Shown in pieces: positions 1-13,400 of a DNA stretch of 64,000 bases. Source of the stretch: Bryum argenteum (lineage: Eukaryota > Streptophyta > Bryopsida > Bryales > Bryaceae); assembly GCA_037043015.1 (NCBI GenBank), contig CM073324.1:16024597-16088596 (forward strand), written 5' to 3'. The translations under genes and the position numbers were made by a program. Position 1 is the first letter of the stretch. Every line of letters begins with the position of its first letter. The notes under the pieces are model-generated. The model had not been told where the DNA came from. It saw only the letters and a list, made by a program, of their open reading frames with translations, and made no database searches.

Positions 1-3000
1 CCGTTCATTCCCAATCCGGCGAGTCCAATCCTTCTCGTCCTTGCTGCAAGCAATACCAGTTATTTTGTTCTGAAACTTGTCATTTACCAAGCATGCACCT
101 TTAACCAGGATGTGGTAGTCACACCAGAAGTATGATGAGAACCGGTACCTTAGGTAGCCTCCGGTGCGCACAGAGATGACCCAGCGGTTGTAGTCATGAC
201 ACGAAGCCCAGTACTCAAAGAAGTACGTCAAAAGCTCAGCAACTGTTTCCTTGTTGCGAGCCCCGAAGTTCTTGAGCGTGTTCACCTTATCGAAATAAGC
301 GCACTTGATAGTGCCCACAGTCACCTCGTAGGTTGGTTGCATACTCTGGATAGACCCACAATGTAAACTATTCGGTTCGAGCTACTTCACTTCGAAAAAA
401 TGTTCTCACTGATTCAGTAAGGAGGCAGACGTCCTAGTAACTGAATGTTCACGTCTGGCTTCAGGATACAATTCATCAAATGAAGAGCCCTATTTCTGAA
501 TCAATAAGCAAAGAATCCAAACCTAGATGAATGAAACCTAGTCTTAAACAAGGAAATTAGAACACACCTGAAGACACGGGAGTATGGCTGGTCTCCGTTG
601 CTGAAGGAAATGGATGCACATCAGGACATATCTGTGATTGGGACAGACAAACAGCATTAGAAAATCAAGCATTCACACATTTTTGTTTTGGAGTTAGGTC
701 CTCGCCTTCACAACCTAAAGACAAGTATGGGAATACCACCAATCCGGGATCTCCAACTATTCTTAAGAGGCTACAGGAACATTTGAACCACCTTCCTACT
801 CAAGAAAGAAAATGTGATAAAAGGACAACTGGTGATCTCCTCAACGGAGCAGCCAGGTGAGGAGAATATGGCTTACGCGTAGCTGGAGAGAGTGCCACGG
901 TATGTTTCATTGACTTGGCGTTGCTTTGCCCAGTGCTTCACCAGAAACGCTAGCTGCCTGAGACGAGGATCAACTTGGGAATAGTCATGGAGCAGCTTTG
1001 AGTTCACTACAGCCAACATGTTGTTGACACATATGTCGCAGTTGATTCCTGTGTCCGGATCCGTGAACTTCACGATTGGCACTCGAGCATGTGTTAACGC
1101 CTGCGACCCTGAATTCGATTAGTATAGTAACACATGAAGAGCACCCAACTATTAAAACAAGTATGATAAAAAACACTACACAGACAAATCACATGTCATT
1201 TGCCCAGCTCATGAGCAAAGAGCACCTGCACATTCTGCATGTCGTCAGAGCGTAGAATGGCAGCCATCTTCGTAACAAGCTCTGCCTTAGTGTGCTCATC
1301 GTCAACTGATAGACAAACATCAATATCACTGTTGCGCACGCCAAAATCGTTTGCACATGAGCCAAACAGAAACAGCTTCGCACCGCCCCAATCACGAGTG
1401 ACAAGCCTATCGAGATGAGTAAGAAACTTTCGTTGCCTTAGAACTTCTTCTTGAGAAGGAATCAAGCTCTGCGTGAACAAGCAGACTCGAATCATGAGAT
1501 TGCAGCCAACGATCACCGTGTTTGCAAACATAAAAGCTGCAGGCACAAAACAAGGTATATTGACAAAACGTGACATGCCTTGTAAATAGCAAGCAGCTGA
1601 GGATTGAACGTCTCAATATCGAATCGCTGCGAATCTCCTTTGATCAAATGGGTCGGGACATTGATACGCTGCTGCTGGCGACGCACTTCCCGAGAGTCTC
1701 GCAAGTTTCCAGGCTTCTCATCAAGCTCTGTTTCCTGAGACGAACCAAGAATAATAATGTCAGAAAACCGCCACAACTGCTTGTTTCGTTGAAGGACTCA
1801 ACGATGAGCAACATACCTCCCGAGCAAGAAAGGCCACACTCTGTGTGAGAGGGGGGGTTGTCGAAAGCTGCTGTGCGTCCTTTGCATGATTGGAAATGCT
1901 CAACTCCCGCATAAGTTCCTCCTCTTCGTCTCTGCCCATGCCATCCTCATATGTCAACCGCCCATTTTCCATCGAATACCTTCCAGCCCTTTCCCTGCCA
2001 CCACTTCGGACCCCCTCGTCCAACTGATACTGCAACTGCTGCTTGGACTCGTCCGTAGCAGATCCTGGCATGGAGGGGCGCACCGTGTTCGATGGAAGCC
2101 CTGGACGATCCACCTGTACAGTGATAGTGCTCCTATAGTTACATCTCTGGTAACATTTCAGCAACTCTAAACCCCTCACACGTCTTAGCCACATCCGTCA
2201 CAAGGCGGTTATACAATGACGAACTCCAAAACAAAACTCCAACAGGACCAGAATCAGCAACGACCACTGCACTACGTGTTGACGGCAACCTTCAAAAAGG
2301 ACGACAGTTAATGAAACTGTAGAAACCACAAAGCTTTGGTTGGAGCAAGGGCTAGACCTGCGAAGCAAGGGGGAGAATGCCCTCGGAGTTTCCATCCTGC
2401 TGGGCGAGCGAGCTCGCTCTTTGAGAGCCTCGTTCTGCGATAGGCTTAAAATGAGGAGGAGAGGCTTGTTTCATGCGCCATTCCTGTATTTGACCTCGAC
2501 GCCGTTTCAGATCCTCTTTCGACTTACCACCACTGCCATTTGAAGATGACTCGGTAGATGTTGCTGTAGCAGCCTGAGGACTCGCATTGACGTCCGCATC
2601 CGGCTCTCTTTCACCGTCCCTCTCCCTTGGTTTCTCATTCACAGCTACCCACTGCCCTGATCGGCCTGCTGAGCGACCCGCCGCTTCTGCTCGGCCACCG
2701 CGCCGACCACCTCCTCTTTTCCCAGTACTGCTTTCAGTTCCCATGAAGTCAGCTGAAGTTGTAGTTCCATCCTCGCGAGCCTTCGCATGGCCATCCTCCC
2801 TACTCCTAACGAACCGGCTGGAGTTTTGATGATTCCCTGCATCCGCCGATGCTTGGCCAAAGATTTCTTGCTTGAGTTCTGTTGAGGGCGAATGCTCCCA
2901 ATCGAGCGGTCCTTTCGGAACGCCGGTGAAATGATTCAAAGCCTTGACAGTTGAAGAGACAAAGGCAGGATCAATTGGTAAGCCATCTCCGAAGAATCCA

Positions 3001-3752
3001 GGCGGTGGCTTGGTAGGTGTAGATTTGAAGGGTGAATTTGCTTTCGAACCATCAAAGACTGCATTCAAAGATAAACTGCGCATCTGCTCTTCAGGATTCG
3101 GCTTATCTGCGGAGCCATTCGATAAGGTCCAGGAACGGCCAAGAAGGTGTTCAGGCTCGGACCCTTCGCTTCGTTTCGGAGGCCCAATGGGACCATGCAC
3201 TTGCGCCTTGGGCAACAGCAAATTGAGCTCTGCGGGGGGATTAACTGGCTTCAGAGATTGGGAACCTCCACCCATGAGAAGCTGCATAAGCTCCGCCCCG
3301 TCGCCGAGGAATTGCTGTGGCTGTGGAGGAGCCTTGAGAGGTAGCATAGGAGGAGCCCATGGCCGTGCTGCGCCATCGTTAGCCCGATGGTGCGGTGACG
3401 GAAGCCAGCCTTCCGATCGCCATCCGGTCGGCTGTTGTTGCGGTTCGCTCGGGTAGGGTGGAAAGCGAACCGGTGGCCTGGCACCCCAGAACTGCTGCTG
3501 CTGCTGCTGCTGCTGAGGAGGATTCCACACCCCACCTCCACCGTAATGAGCTGGTGGCGCCATGAACAACGGCTGGCTTGGTCCCAATGCCGCCACTGCT
3601 GGATCTCGATGATGCTGCCATCCCGATGCCTGCTCTAAGTCCTCTGACGGCGATGCTACCCCTTCCCCGTTGGCCACCCTTCTACTGCTGCTACTGCGCC
3701 CATCGCCTCCCCTTTGCAGCAGCTGCAACAGGAACTCCCCGTTCGGTTCCAT
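1..3752 (-). CDS. URT1: URT1-like terminal RNA uridylyltransferase (C-terminus off the left edge)
   Basis: Non-canonical poly(A)-polymerase family enzyme; plant URT1 adds uridines to deadenylated mRNA 3' ends in the cytoplasm. Seven exons can be joined in one frame: 3752-2358, 2113-1817, 1734-1579, 1468-1226, 1100-877, 631-568 and 345-1, giving 908 codons so far. Residues 1 to about 465 are a Pro/Gln/Gly-rich disordered region with an eight-Gln run, as in URT1. The nucleotidyltransferase core follows: [11 protein letters not shown], then the catalytic pair in NSDIDVC and the third acidic residue in INCDICVNN. Next come the central domain ([21 protein letters not shown]) and a PAP-associated domain ([12 protein letters not shown], ending RIGNER at the edge). 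The start is the first ATG of the 465-codon exon 1. The intron after exon 3 has a GC donor (AAG|GCATGT). HESO1 is the main alternative, but the long N-terminal region favours URT1. The gene is divergent from ATM. Confidence 0.85.
3492..3515 (-). repeat. CAG microsatellite coding a polyglutamine run
   Basis: Eight CTG units on the + strand encode eight consecutive glutamines in the disordered N-terminal region of the URT1-like protein. Such runs are length-variable; here it lies outside the catalytic domains. Confidence 0.9.
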
Positions 3753-4459
3753 ACCATATCGAGTCCCCCTGTCTTAACAAACTCTCATCTCTCAAATTCT
3801 AATCCACATTCTCCCCGCCCTGTGTAAAGCCAAATCAAATGAATCATAATCAGAGCTCCCAACCTAGAATTAGAAGTATAGTGCTACTCAACGGAGCTGT
3901 CGACAGCATATCCACATGGTGATAATTCCAAACCCTACGTGATGGAAACCAAATGTAGAAACGGACTACCACCAAAAAACGAAAGCACGATACCGGGATA
4001 CCTCGAAGGGAACATACCCTGTCCGAATTCGGTTCCCGTTTCGCCTAAACGGAAAAAAGTTAACAAACGGAAGTAAACGGACGAGCATCGGAAGCTCGCT
4101 CGCACGGTGCCTGCCGCTCTGTGACACACCCATGCATGTTTCGGAACTGGGAACTTTTTAGGGTTAGGGTATCTACATCGCATCATGCTCTTTGGCACGG
4201 TCATGGGTCACACTGATTGCACTTACTGTGCTGTACCCAAACCAATTCCTGTTTGTCAGGGTATTTTTGTATCTTGGATGAGAAAGTGAGGTTCGTTTCA
4301 CATCCGCTACAGACAAAGACAGACTACTGTACAGAGTGCCGCCTTCAGGACTTTCCACTTTTTCATTCTGTTAGCAAGTACTTGATGGCAAGAGTGTCGG
4401 CAGAAGTGATGGTGCTTGAATTTGAAGGGGGATGGTGCTGGTAATCAAATTCTTGCACG
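3753..4459. promoter_or_regulatory. Divergent promoter between URT1-like gene and ATM, with telo-box-like motif
   Basis: About 700 bp separate the start codons of the URT1-like gene (-) and ATM (+), so the region must hold both promoters and leaders. At 4158-4169 the sequence TTAGGGTTAGGG (reverse complement contains AACCCTAA) matches the plant telo-box, a short promoter motif common in growth- and cell-cycle-linked genes. An in-frame TAA at 4442-4444 precedes the ATM start. No convincing TATA box was found. Confidence 0.5.
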
Positions 4460-7400
4460 ATGATCAGCGTTGAGGATGTTGAGGCTCTCAATATGAGCCT
4501 GGTCTCCGACCGTGCTAAAACGCGAGAGGTACAATCATCGCATTTGCAGAAATTGAGTACTCTTGTTTTGTTTGTGTTTTGTTTGTGTTTTGTTTTGTTT
4601 TGTTTTGTTTGCTGATTCTTATTGTGATCAAGCAGGATGGCGTGAAGGCTTTGGGTAGCTACTTGGAGGGCGCGGCTGGCTTGCGAATTTGCCCGTTGCT
4701 GGACCAGCAGACCGCGCTCTTGCGTGCAAACGAGCGTATTCCTTGTAAGTTGCAATCAATATTCTTAACCACCGAAGCGTTTGTGACCGATCAAAAGTTG
4801 AAATTAGACAAATCCATTGACAATTGAAGGACAATGCGTGCTTTTACTAGCGAATATGCTCCTTAGAAATGCCAAAGGAGCAGTTTAGAGCCTTGCTTCT
4901 GTGTGAGAAGATCATTCACTGTCTTACTGATCCGACTGATCATGTTGTGTGGAAATTCAAGACAATTCTCCATGTGGCTGAGAGCTCAGAAACTGCTAAA
5001 CCCTTTCCTTGAGGATTTGTTGCCTTAAACCCTAAAGGATTAAGAATTTGTACTCAATGGAAACTGATTTAAGACGGATTTTCAGTTGATTTCAACATAA
5101 TTGTAATGCGTGTTTCATCAATTAAAAATCCTCCTTAAAAGTGGCAAATGAACACTTTTGGAGCCTTGCTCCTTTACTAGTAGATCATCTAAGTTTTTGC
5201 TGATTTGACTGATCATGCTGTATATACAAGTGACTGCTAAATCCTTCCTTTGAGGATCTGTTACCTTAAACCTAAAATAACCAAGAATTTGTAGCCGATG
5301 AAGTTTGAATCAAGATGGATCTGCATTTGATATCAACAGAAGGTCAATACGTGCTTTTTCAAGAACCTCATCGAGTGGAAGTGCTCCTCAAAACTGCCAA
5401 AAGAACATCTCGAGCCTCGCTTCTCTATTATTCAATCATTCTCTGTCTTGCTGATTTGTCTGATCATGCTGTGTGTAAGTTCTAAACTAAAATGGCACTA
5501 GTGATCAACATAAGCCTCCATGTGACCTCGAACTCAGAAACTGTTAAACCCTTTCCTTGAGTCTTTGTTGCCTGAAACCGTAAAAGACCAAAAACTTGTA
5601 GCTGATAGAATTTGAATTGAGATAGATCTGCAAATGATATTAAGAGAAGAAAAATGCGTTCTTCTTTCACATGAGTGAAAGTCCTGCCAGATGAACACAT
5701 TGAGTAGTTTATCACTTTCTTGCCGATCCGACTGGTATTGCTGTGTGGAATTTCAAAAACTAAATGATGAACATTGCGTTTGTCTATGAAAAACAGAAAA
5801 TGAACTCTCCATGTTACTTAGAACTCGAAATCTGCTATACCCTTTACTTCAGTATTGTTGCCTTAAGCCCTAAAGGACTAAGAATTTGTAGCCGATGAAA
5901 TCTGATATCAAGTATGCGTTCTCCTTCAAAAACCTCATCAAGTGAATGTCCGTCTAAATGAACACATTTGAGGCTTGCTTCCCGATGAGTAGATCATACA
6001 GTGTCTTGCTGATCTGACTAATCCTGCTGTGTGAAAATTCAGTATATTGCACCAGTAATGAACATGCATTCATCGGTAAAATATGATAAGTTGAACACTC
6101 CACATTGCTTCAAGAATATGGGATTCCCGTGAACCCTTGCTTTGGATGGTGTGTGTAGCGGCAACATGGCCCGGGGTGTTGCACGCTCTGTGCGATTGCA
6201 TAGTGAAGGAGGTCGAGGCCAGCAAGAAGCGAGGGCCCAAGCCTATTCTAGCCAAGACCTTGCGGAACTTAGTTCACAAAGCAGAAGATTCAAGTCGCTT
6301 AGGTGACTCTCAGCTCCATTTCTTGAGGGATTAATCGACTTTCAGTGACTCACATGAGCAATACTATTTTTCAGGAAAGACTCATTTTCTGCTGCGCAAG
6401 ATCAAAAGACTGTTTCAGCACATTCTCGACATGCTTCGAGAAGTGCCGGCGTTTTCATCCGACTACAGCCACATGCTTCGTGAGCTTCTTCCTGATGTGG
6501 AGTATCGCCTGCGCATGGGCAAGAAGATTTATAACGGTACTCTACATTCATGATGAGGATAATTGCTTTTATTGATGCTATTGTTTTGACTTGTTTCAGT
6601 CCCTGTGCAGATCTTGTGACCCATTATTTAGCAAAAGCGAAAGAAATTGCACACAGCCGCTCATTCGAAGCGGCTGTGGCGAAAGAAGATGCTTTTAGGA
6701 ATACATTAACATTACTTATTTTACTGCAATATCCGCCTGGAGATATTGCTGCGTATGTCAAGTCGGACATTGTCGAAAGCTTCAATGAAATCTTCACGTT
6801 GAATAGGTAATGATCTGGTGCTCACTAGTTTCTTGAGAGTGAATTACTACCACCTTCTCGGTTTTTTAGTTTCGATATTGAATCAAAGGTGGTGAGCTCT
6901 GTGTGGCTTGTAGAGATGAAGACCGGATAACCAAAAAGCTGGTCGCAGCTTTAAATGCATTTCTGCTAGCAGACGGATTGAATCTAGGAGATGAAGTGGT
7001 AAATCTTCATTCTAGTTTTCGACCATTTATGGTGCGGACTTGGTTGACTACACGGGATCGGGACTTGAAGGTACTAATGTTTTATGGCATGGAACTTTGA
7101 ACATGATTTGCCTTTACGAGATCAAAGTACTCTATGATCGCGTCGTATTCTGAAGTTCGTGGGCTCTTTCATTGCAGGATGAACTGGTTTTGTATGCTCG
7201 AATGCAGTTGAAGCTTCAATACATCGTAGCTTCTGATGATGGGAGCATTGTGGAGGAGCTTCTAGGATTAGTAGAGAAGGAGCTGGATCAAACAGGGGTC
7301 GCTCTTACTGGATTCCACAGGTTGGCTATTGTAAGGTCTATGGACATTGCAAGTTGGATATCGCCGATGTCGTCAAAATTGAGATCTAACTGTGTCATAA

Positions 7401-10400
7401 CATTACAGACATGATATGATGCGTGAAGACAAACTTGGTTCTGTAAGCCGTAGTGAGCGAGGCTTTCTTGAGTTCGCAGCGGCAACATTCTTTGAGGTAT
7501 AGGAAACTCTATGACCTCATATTCAAAACAACCCTACGGTAGTAATTTTTGTGCATGTGACATGCAAGCTAAGCTCCTCAAAACTTGTCGATGAAACTCA
7601 GCAGCTTCTTAAGAATGCAGTATACGAGTAAAAGTGAATTTTTAACTCATATTAAGTCTAGTTTAGGTAAGTTGATATGATTTTTTTGACATAAATCAGA
7701 GCATAGAGCTGTAAACGAGCCTTTTCTGCTGTGTAATGTAAAGTGGGCACACCAACGTGCTGTGCAGGTTGGCAAGAGAGATGCGATGGGTTGGGTGTAT
7801 GGTAATGCCACAAAGCGCAGGAAAAGAGAGTCTGTGTACACTCTTGTCGGGGAGAAAATCTCTGCTGCCAGAGTATTATGGTGGGGAGATTTTACTTCTT
7901 CAGATGTCTGATGATCACGCTGTGTTTGAAGGTTCAAGATATACATGAGTTTCTGATGTACCTACTTAACAAAGAGCGGTATGCAGGGATGGAGCATTTT
8001 GTGTTTTAGTACGCAATTTTGGATATCGAATACCCTCCAAATTTCTCGAAGCCTGGCTTGATGGCTTAGCTTTCAACTTAGAACGGTATTTTTCATCTCA
8101 GTTGCTATCAAATTCTGGCGTTTGATGGCTACTCTTAAGGATAAATCGTTTGGAGCTGGAAGCCTGTGTAAAGCCTACAGTCAATCAAAGCAATACTAAT
8201 GCCCACATATATTTTTGATGTTGAAGATGAAATCTCTATTGCGTGCTTGTTGTGTATGACTAGTGACTGAGCGATGTCTGTCTTTTTGGGTAGAATAATG
8301 ACTGAAGGCGTGAACACCCGGAGCTTTGGAGCTCCTGTTTGGACTCTTCGGTATGATTCTGAAACTGGGCTTCAGTAAATATGATGGAGGATTTTGAATT
8401 TTGGTCTTGTGTTTTGTGCTGTTCAGGGACGTGTCCCGAGCGTGACCTTTTAGGAGACATAAAGTGATTTTAGCCTTTGGGTCAGTAGACTAAAATAGGC
8501 TTGGTATAACCCAGGCCAAACTTACTATGCTGAAACAATCATAATCTGCAGTGTTGATTTCAGCATCAAGTAGATGCTAGAATTCGTTTTTTGTATGATG
8601 CTTGTCTTCGGTTGTTTACAGATGCCTTCAAGAGCTGAGTAATATTTGGCATGGCGCAGCCATTACATTGTGCAAGGTATATAAGTGCAATCACTTCTAT
8701 GATGTTTTTCACATTAGACGTTTGGAGTTGATATCTCACTAAACTTCTCATTTTGCGCTTATGCAGAAACCTATCGTTTGGCAATCCATTTGGGATTCTA
8801 TGCTGCACTGGCTTCCTCTGATTACAAATGTTCCAGTCATGGTGATACTCTAATCCCATTTGTACCATTGTTTTCTTGCCCTGTAATGAGTGTCTATTTT
8901 GTCTTCCTTTGGTATCGTATCATTCTTAATCGATGTTGTAGAATGTGCACATTTCTGGAGGTTGGGTTTATTTTGCAAAGTGTTCAACATGTTCGAAATT
9001 TTCAACGAATTGTAATGACTTTCATATGACTACTCACTACAGGTGGACGAGGCATTTCGTTTACTTGGGCTGATTGCTACCATGGTAAGCAAACCTTGTC
9101 CACTGTTCTTTTGTGACTCTAGTGTGTTCCTTTTTATCATCGCCAATATCATGAATGGTCTTTCTTTGTGAAAGAATATCATGATTGCTCTGTGCTAGTC
9201 CTTTATATTAGACCACGTCATGGCATTGGTCCAGTACCTTATTTTCAGTCATGAATCACTACATTAGACGTTTTCAGTTGATAGTCAGATAATGACTGAA
9301 AGCCATGTTATTCATCTTCTTACCCCAGTATACATCCAGAATTAGTTGGAGTCAAAAAACTTTCAATTGGCGCTTTGTGACCAATCTTCATGGTACTTTG
9401 TAGAGATTGGTGCCTGTTTACAACATTCCTCCTAGCTTTTGGGACCTTCAAATGTTCTTGGAGGTACCTTCCGGGTAAGTACAAGTGTATGAACTTGATG
9501 CATTGCTAGTTCAGTAGTCACTCTATGAGGGAGGTTTTCCAGTTTAGTGCTCAGATTCTCAGCTTATTTTCTTGGAAATCAATCATTCTCATGGTATCAT
9601 GATTAAGTTCATCCTTAGGGTATGCACTAGGTTACTAATTTCACAATACTATATATTATCAGGAATATTCTTTATTTTATCGCAGCGTTCTTTGCATGCC
9701 CAGGAAGTCAGGTACGTTCATCTTTCTTTTATCGAAAGTTTGGCTCGGGTCATGTGACTGGCAAAACTCCAATTTGAAACTTACTAAGTTGGATGTTACT
9801 ATGATACATCGTTGCAGTACTAGTTTTGAAGACTGATGACACAGAAAGCATATAATGGAGTTACACAAGTTGACGCTGGTAAACACATTCAAATATCATA
9901 CCTGTGAACTTAGCTAAATTTGTCAGTTCCATGCTATTGAATGATGCAGGCTGTAACAAAAGCTGATCTGGATCTTCGCCAAAAGCTTCTCACATGGTCA
10001 ATGACATCTCTGGATCTTCAGGTTAGAGCCTTATAACTTTCTTATGTTCATAGTCATATTAGTCAATTCTGCTTGGGTATAGAGAGAACTTCTGGTTAAA
10101 TACGAATTTTGTCGACATTTTTTTGACAGCTGTCGTTCTGTGGATAATCTCATTTTAGGATGTTGAGAAGGCGAAGGGAACACCGGTGGAAGCCACGCCT
10201 TTGGTTCTTAGTGCAGCCGTATTAGCGCTTAGTCTGGGCTTCGTTCCACTGCATCCGAGCACTCAATCTCCACTTCAGAACTGCTCTGCTTTGGACTTGA
10301 CAAAAGATTTACCGCATTGGGCAGAGGTAGACGGAATTCTTGACCTTGTTATATTCTCCCATTCTTCGCTCTTGATGCATCTTCCAGATTGTTACACTAA

Positions 10401-13400
10401 ACTCTGTAGTATAATGGATGTCTTCTCTAGTTTTGCAAGGAGCTGCTAATTTGAGCTCTTTGAACTTTTCTGAATTTGTTCAAGTATTCTTTCCACTCCA
10501 GTAGGGCAGAATGCTTGTCTTTACGGAGTTTGCAAGTGTGATCACATTCTGATTTTTCTGTTGGTTTGTGCGAATTATCTAGTGCAAGGAACAGGAGGTG
10601 CTGTTGGAGACAATGGACCGCTCTTTATATTCGTCACCAAGAACCGGGGTCTCCTCAATAGAATCGGTATTGTGGACTTTTCTTTAGATGTGAAGCTACT
10701 TTATACTTCAAGGGGTGCTGTGAGCATGCTTATTGTAAGGTGGACAATTGCTTACATAATCATCATGTGGTAAAAAAGTGTAACGTCAAGCCTTGAATTG
10801 GACAGGATCCGTCTGAAGCTAATAAACGAAGCATCAGCCCCTTGCCACGTTCAAGTAGTGATCTTCTTCTCCAGCATTTGTTGGAGCTGCTTTTGGAGAA
10901 AGTGGGTTTCGTACAGCAGAAGAAGGACGAGATGATGTTATCTTTACCATACTACTTCTACTTGAGTGGGTTGCTTGTTCACTGCATTTATGGAGTCGAA
11001 CAATCAACGCAAAGAAGGTGGGACTGGTTCCATGCTCATTTAATACCGCTATCTGGAAAACGATGTTCCTGCTAGTGATGTCCCTGCGAGCAGTGTTTGT
11101 TGTATCAATCTTATCGCGATTTGGTGCTCTCCCTCGTTTGCACATGATCATCTATATCCTCTTTTTGAAAACTCAATCCAAGGTAAGTAATTCTGAGCTG
11201 AATGATGCAGGGGCCAACGGTCGCCAGATTGGTGCTCAAAGGGCAGACTATGGGTAGGATTGTCATACATTCTTGAGATGTGTCTTTCTGTTCTCGAGGG
11301 TTCTAGAAATCGAATACAATTAAGTGATCCCTCGAGAAGCTCGGCATTATCTGCTTCTTTGAATTCCTTTCTTCATGAATTCACGCCAGCAACACTCGCT
11401 GCCTTAGCGAGTTTCTTGTCTTCACCGGGCCAGGCAGTCTTGGTATCCATTCATGGACGCGCTTGCGAACCAGATTCGGCATCATCTGATTCCCCATTAA
11501 TGGCCCTGTTCTTGGAAGCCCTCCAAAGTGCTCTGAATAGTGCTGCATCTGTGAGCTTTTTGGCTCAGGATGAGACTTCGGGCAGCCCTGCAACAGTGCC
11601 TGAAGATCGGGAAGGGGATGTCAAGCTAATGGATCTTGATTTGGATGAGTTCTCTGAGACGGGCTTTCAGGGCTCTCAAAGCCTTGAGGGGTTAGGCTCA
11701 ACAAAGAAACGAAACAACAGTCTTTATGACCAATGGAAGGATACGTGCTTGAAAATGGTTGCTGATGTTGGGCGTGTTCTCCCAGAGACATCCTGCAAAG
11801 TTCTCTTAAGTCTACTGGACGATGAGAAAGATACTAAGGTTTGGGCTATCAACCTCGTCAGAGGATATGGATTATTCTTTTTCTGATTTTTCCTTTAAGC
11901 CTATTAAGCCCTCTGACTTAAGCTGGAAACTCTCAAGCATTACAGGAATTACTTTCTCATGAAGCAGGGTTTCCAATGTATAGGACTGCACTTGAATGTT
12001 GACCGGTGCACTTTGTGGGACAGATGCGCTGGAAAATCGTGCTGATGTTATGCGAGCTTATGAAGGAGAAAACGATTGCGCATTTACCTGAAGTGGTGGG
12101 CTTCTCACGTTTTGATTACAGCGTTGTTGTTTGACCACATGGAAAAAAATCATGCGCTTTTTTCATACAGTATGAACTAAGGAACGGTGCCTTTCTTAAT
12201 GGTTCTTTTTTATCTCAGGTGCGCTGCATAGAGAGGCTTCGTGATGACTGCCAGGATAGTGAGTCGGCTCGATTCGATATTTTGGCAGGCATCGATGCTA
12301 TACTTACCAATTTACTGGTTGAAGATAAAGGAGACTGTAGAAGTGCTCCTAAATTGACCCCAACTAAAGGAGTGCAGTTTCTTTCAGAAGAGGTTGACTG
12401 CTTACTTGCTTAGGACGACTTTGAAATTTTTACATCATAAGCTCTAAATGTTTACAGTCCACCTTTACTATCATCATAGTAATACATCATTACCTTATGT
12501 ACTATCATCGTAGTAATACATAACCCATGCTATATCCGACCTGGCATATGCCATTAGCGATAGCTTTCTTGTAGTATGTACTGTTGACATCATGATACCG
12601 TGAAAACGACAGTGTTAGTTCTCTAAAATTGAATAATCAAGTTATGAGGATCAGAAACTAATCTTGGGGATGCTGTGTTGGGTACTTCGTTTTTCAATTT
12701 TGACTTTACAGGTCTTGCCTCAGCTGGCGTCTTTCGTAACAGATATCGAGAAAATGAATCTGCTTCTTTGGCCTACTCGTGAAAAGTTCGTGAACACGGT
12801 CTTTAACTACATTCTGGTCTCCCCGAGTACGGCTCAGGTACCACTTTGCCTTGGGTTGCACTTGAAATGGGTGTAGCTGAACTGGATTACTTCAAACATG
12901 AGCTCAAGTATTTTTGTTCTTTCCAAGTTGATTTGGTAGGTAACTAAGAAAACGTCTAAGATATTGGGATATCCTTACTTTGACGTACCGAGAAGCATTC
13001 CATGACTACCTGTGCATAGTACCTCGAGAATTTCACCCTTATTTTGTCACTGCAGGAGTTGACGGAGAAACTGTTGAGCTATTTGCATGACTCAGAGTAC
13101 AGAGTCAGATGTTTACTTTCTATGCGATCCAAAGTCTTCTTTCAGACCTGGGATGGTCATGAAGGACTACTCCGTGATGTATGGTAAGCTTGCAATGTGG
13201 TATGAGTATTGGGAGAATATAAACTTTGAGATTTGTCTGTGACATTCGTCAACATAGTAGATCTTTCAGGATCGGGACTGGTGACTAATGGTTGTATCCG
13301 GTGGCTTGATCTACTCAGTGCCAATTTTGGAGTCAAGATGGTAATGGTGACTACAAGTAAGGTAGTTCGGGCATCAGATGTAAAGTCGGCAGGCCCACAG

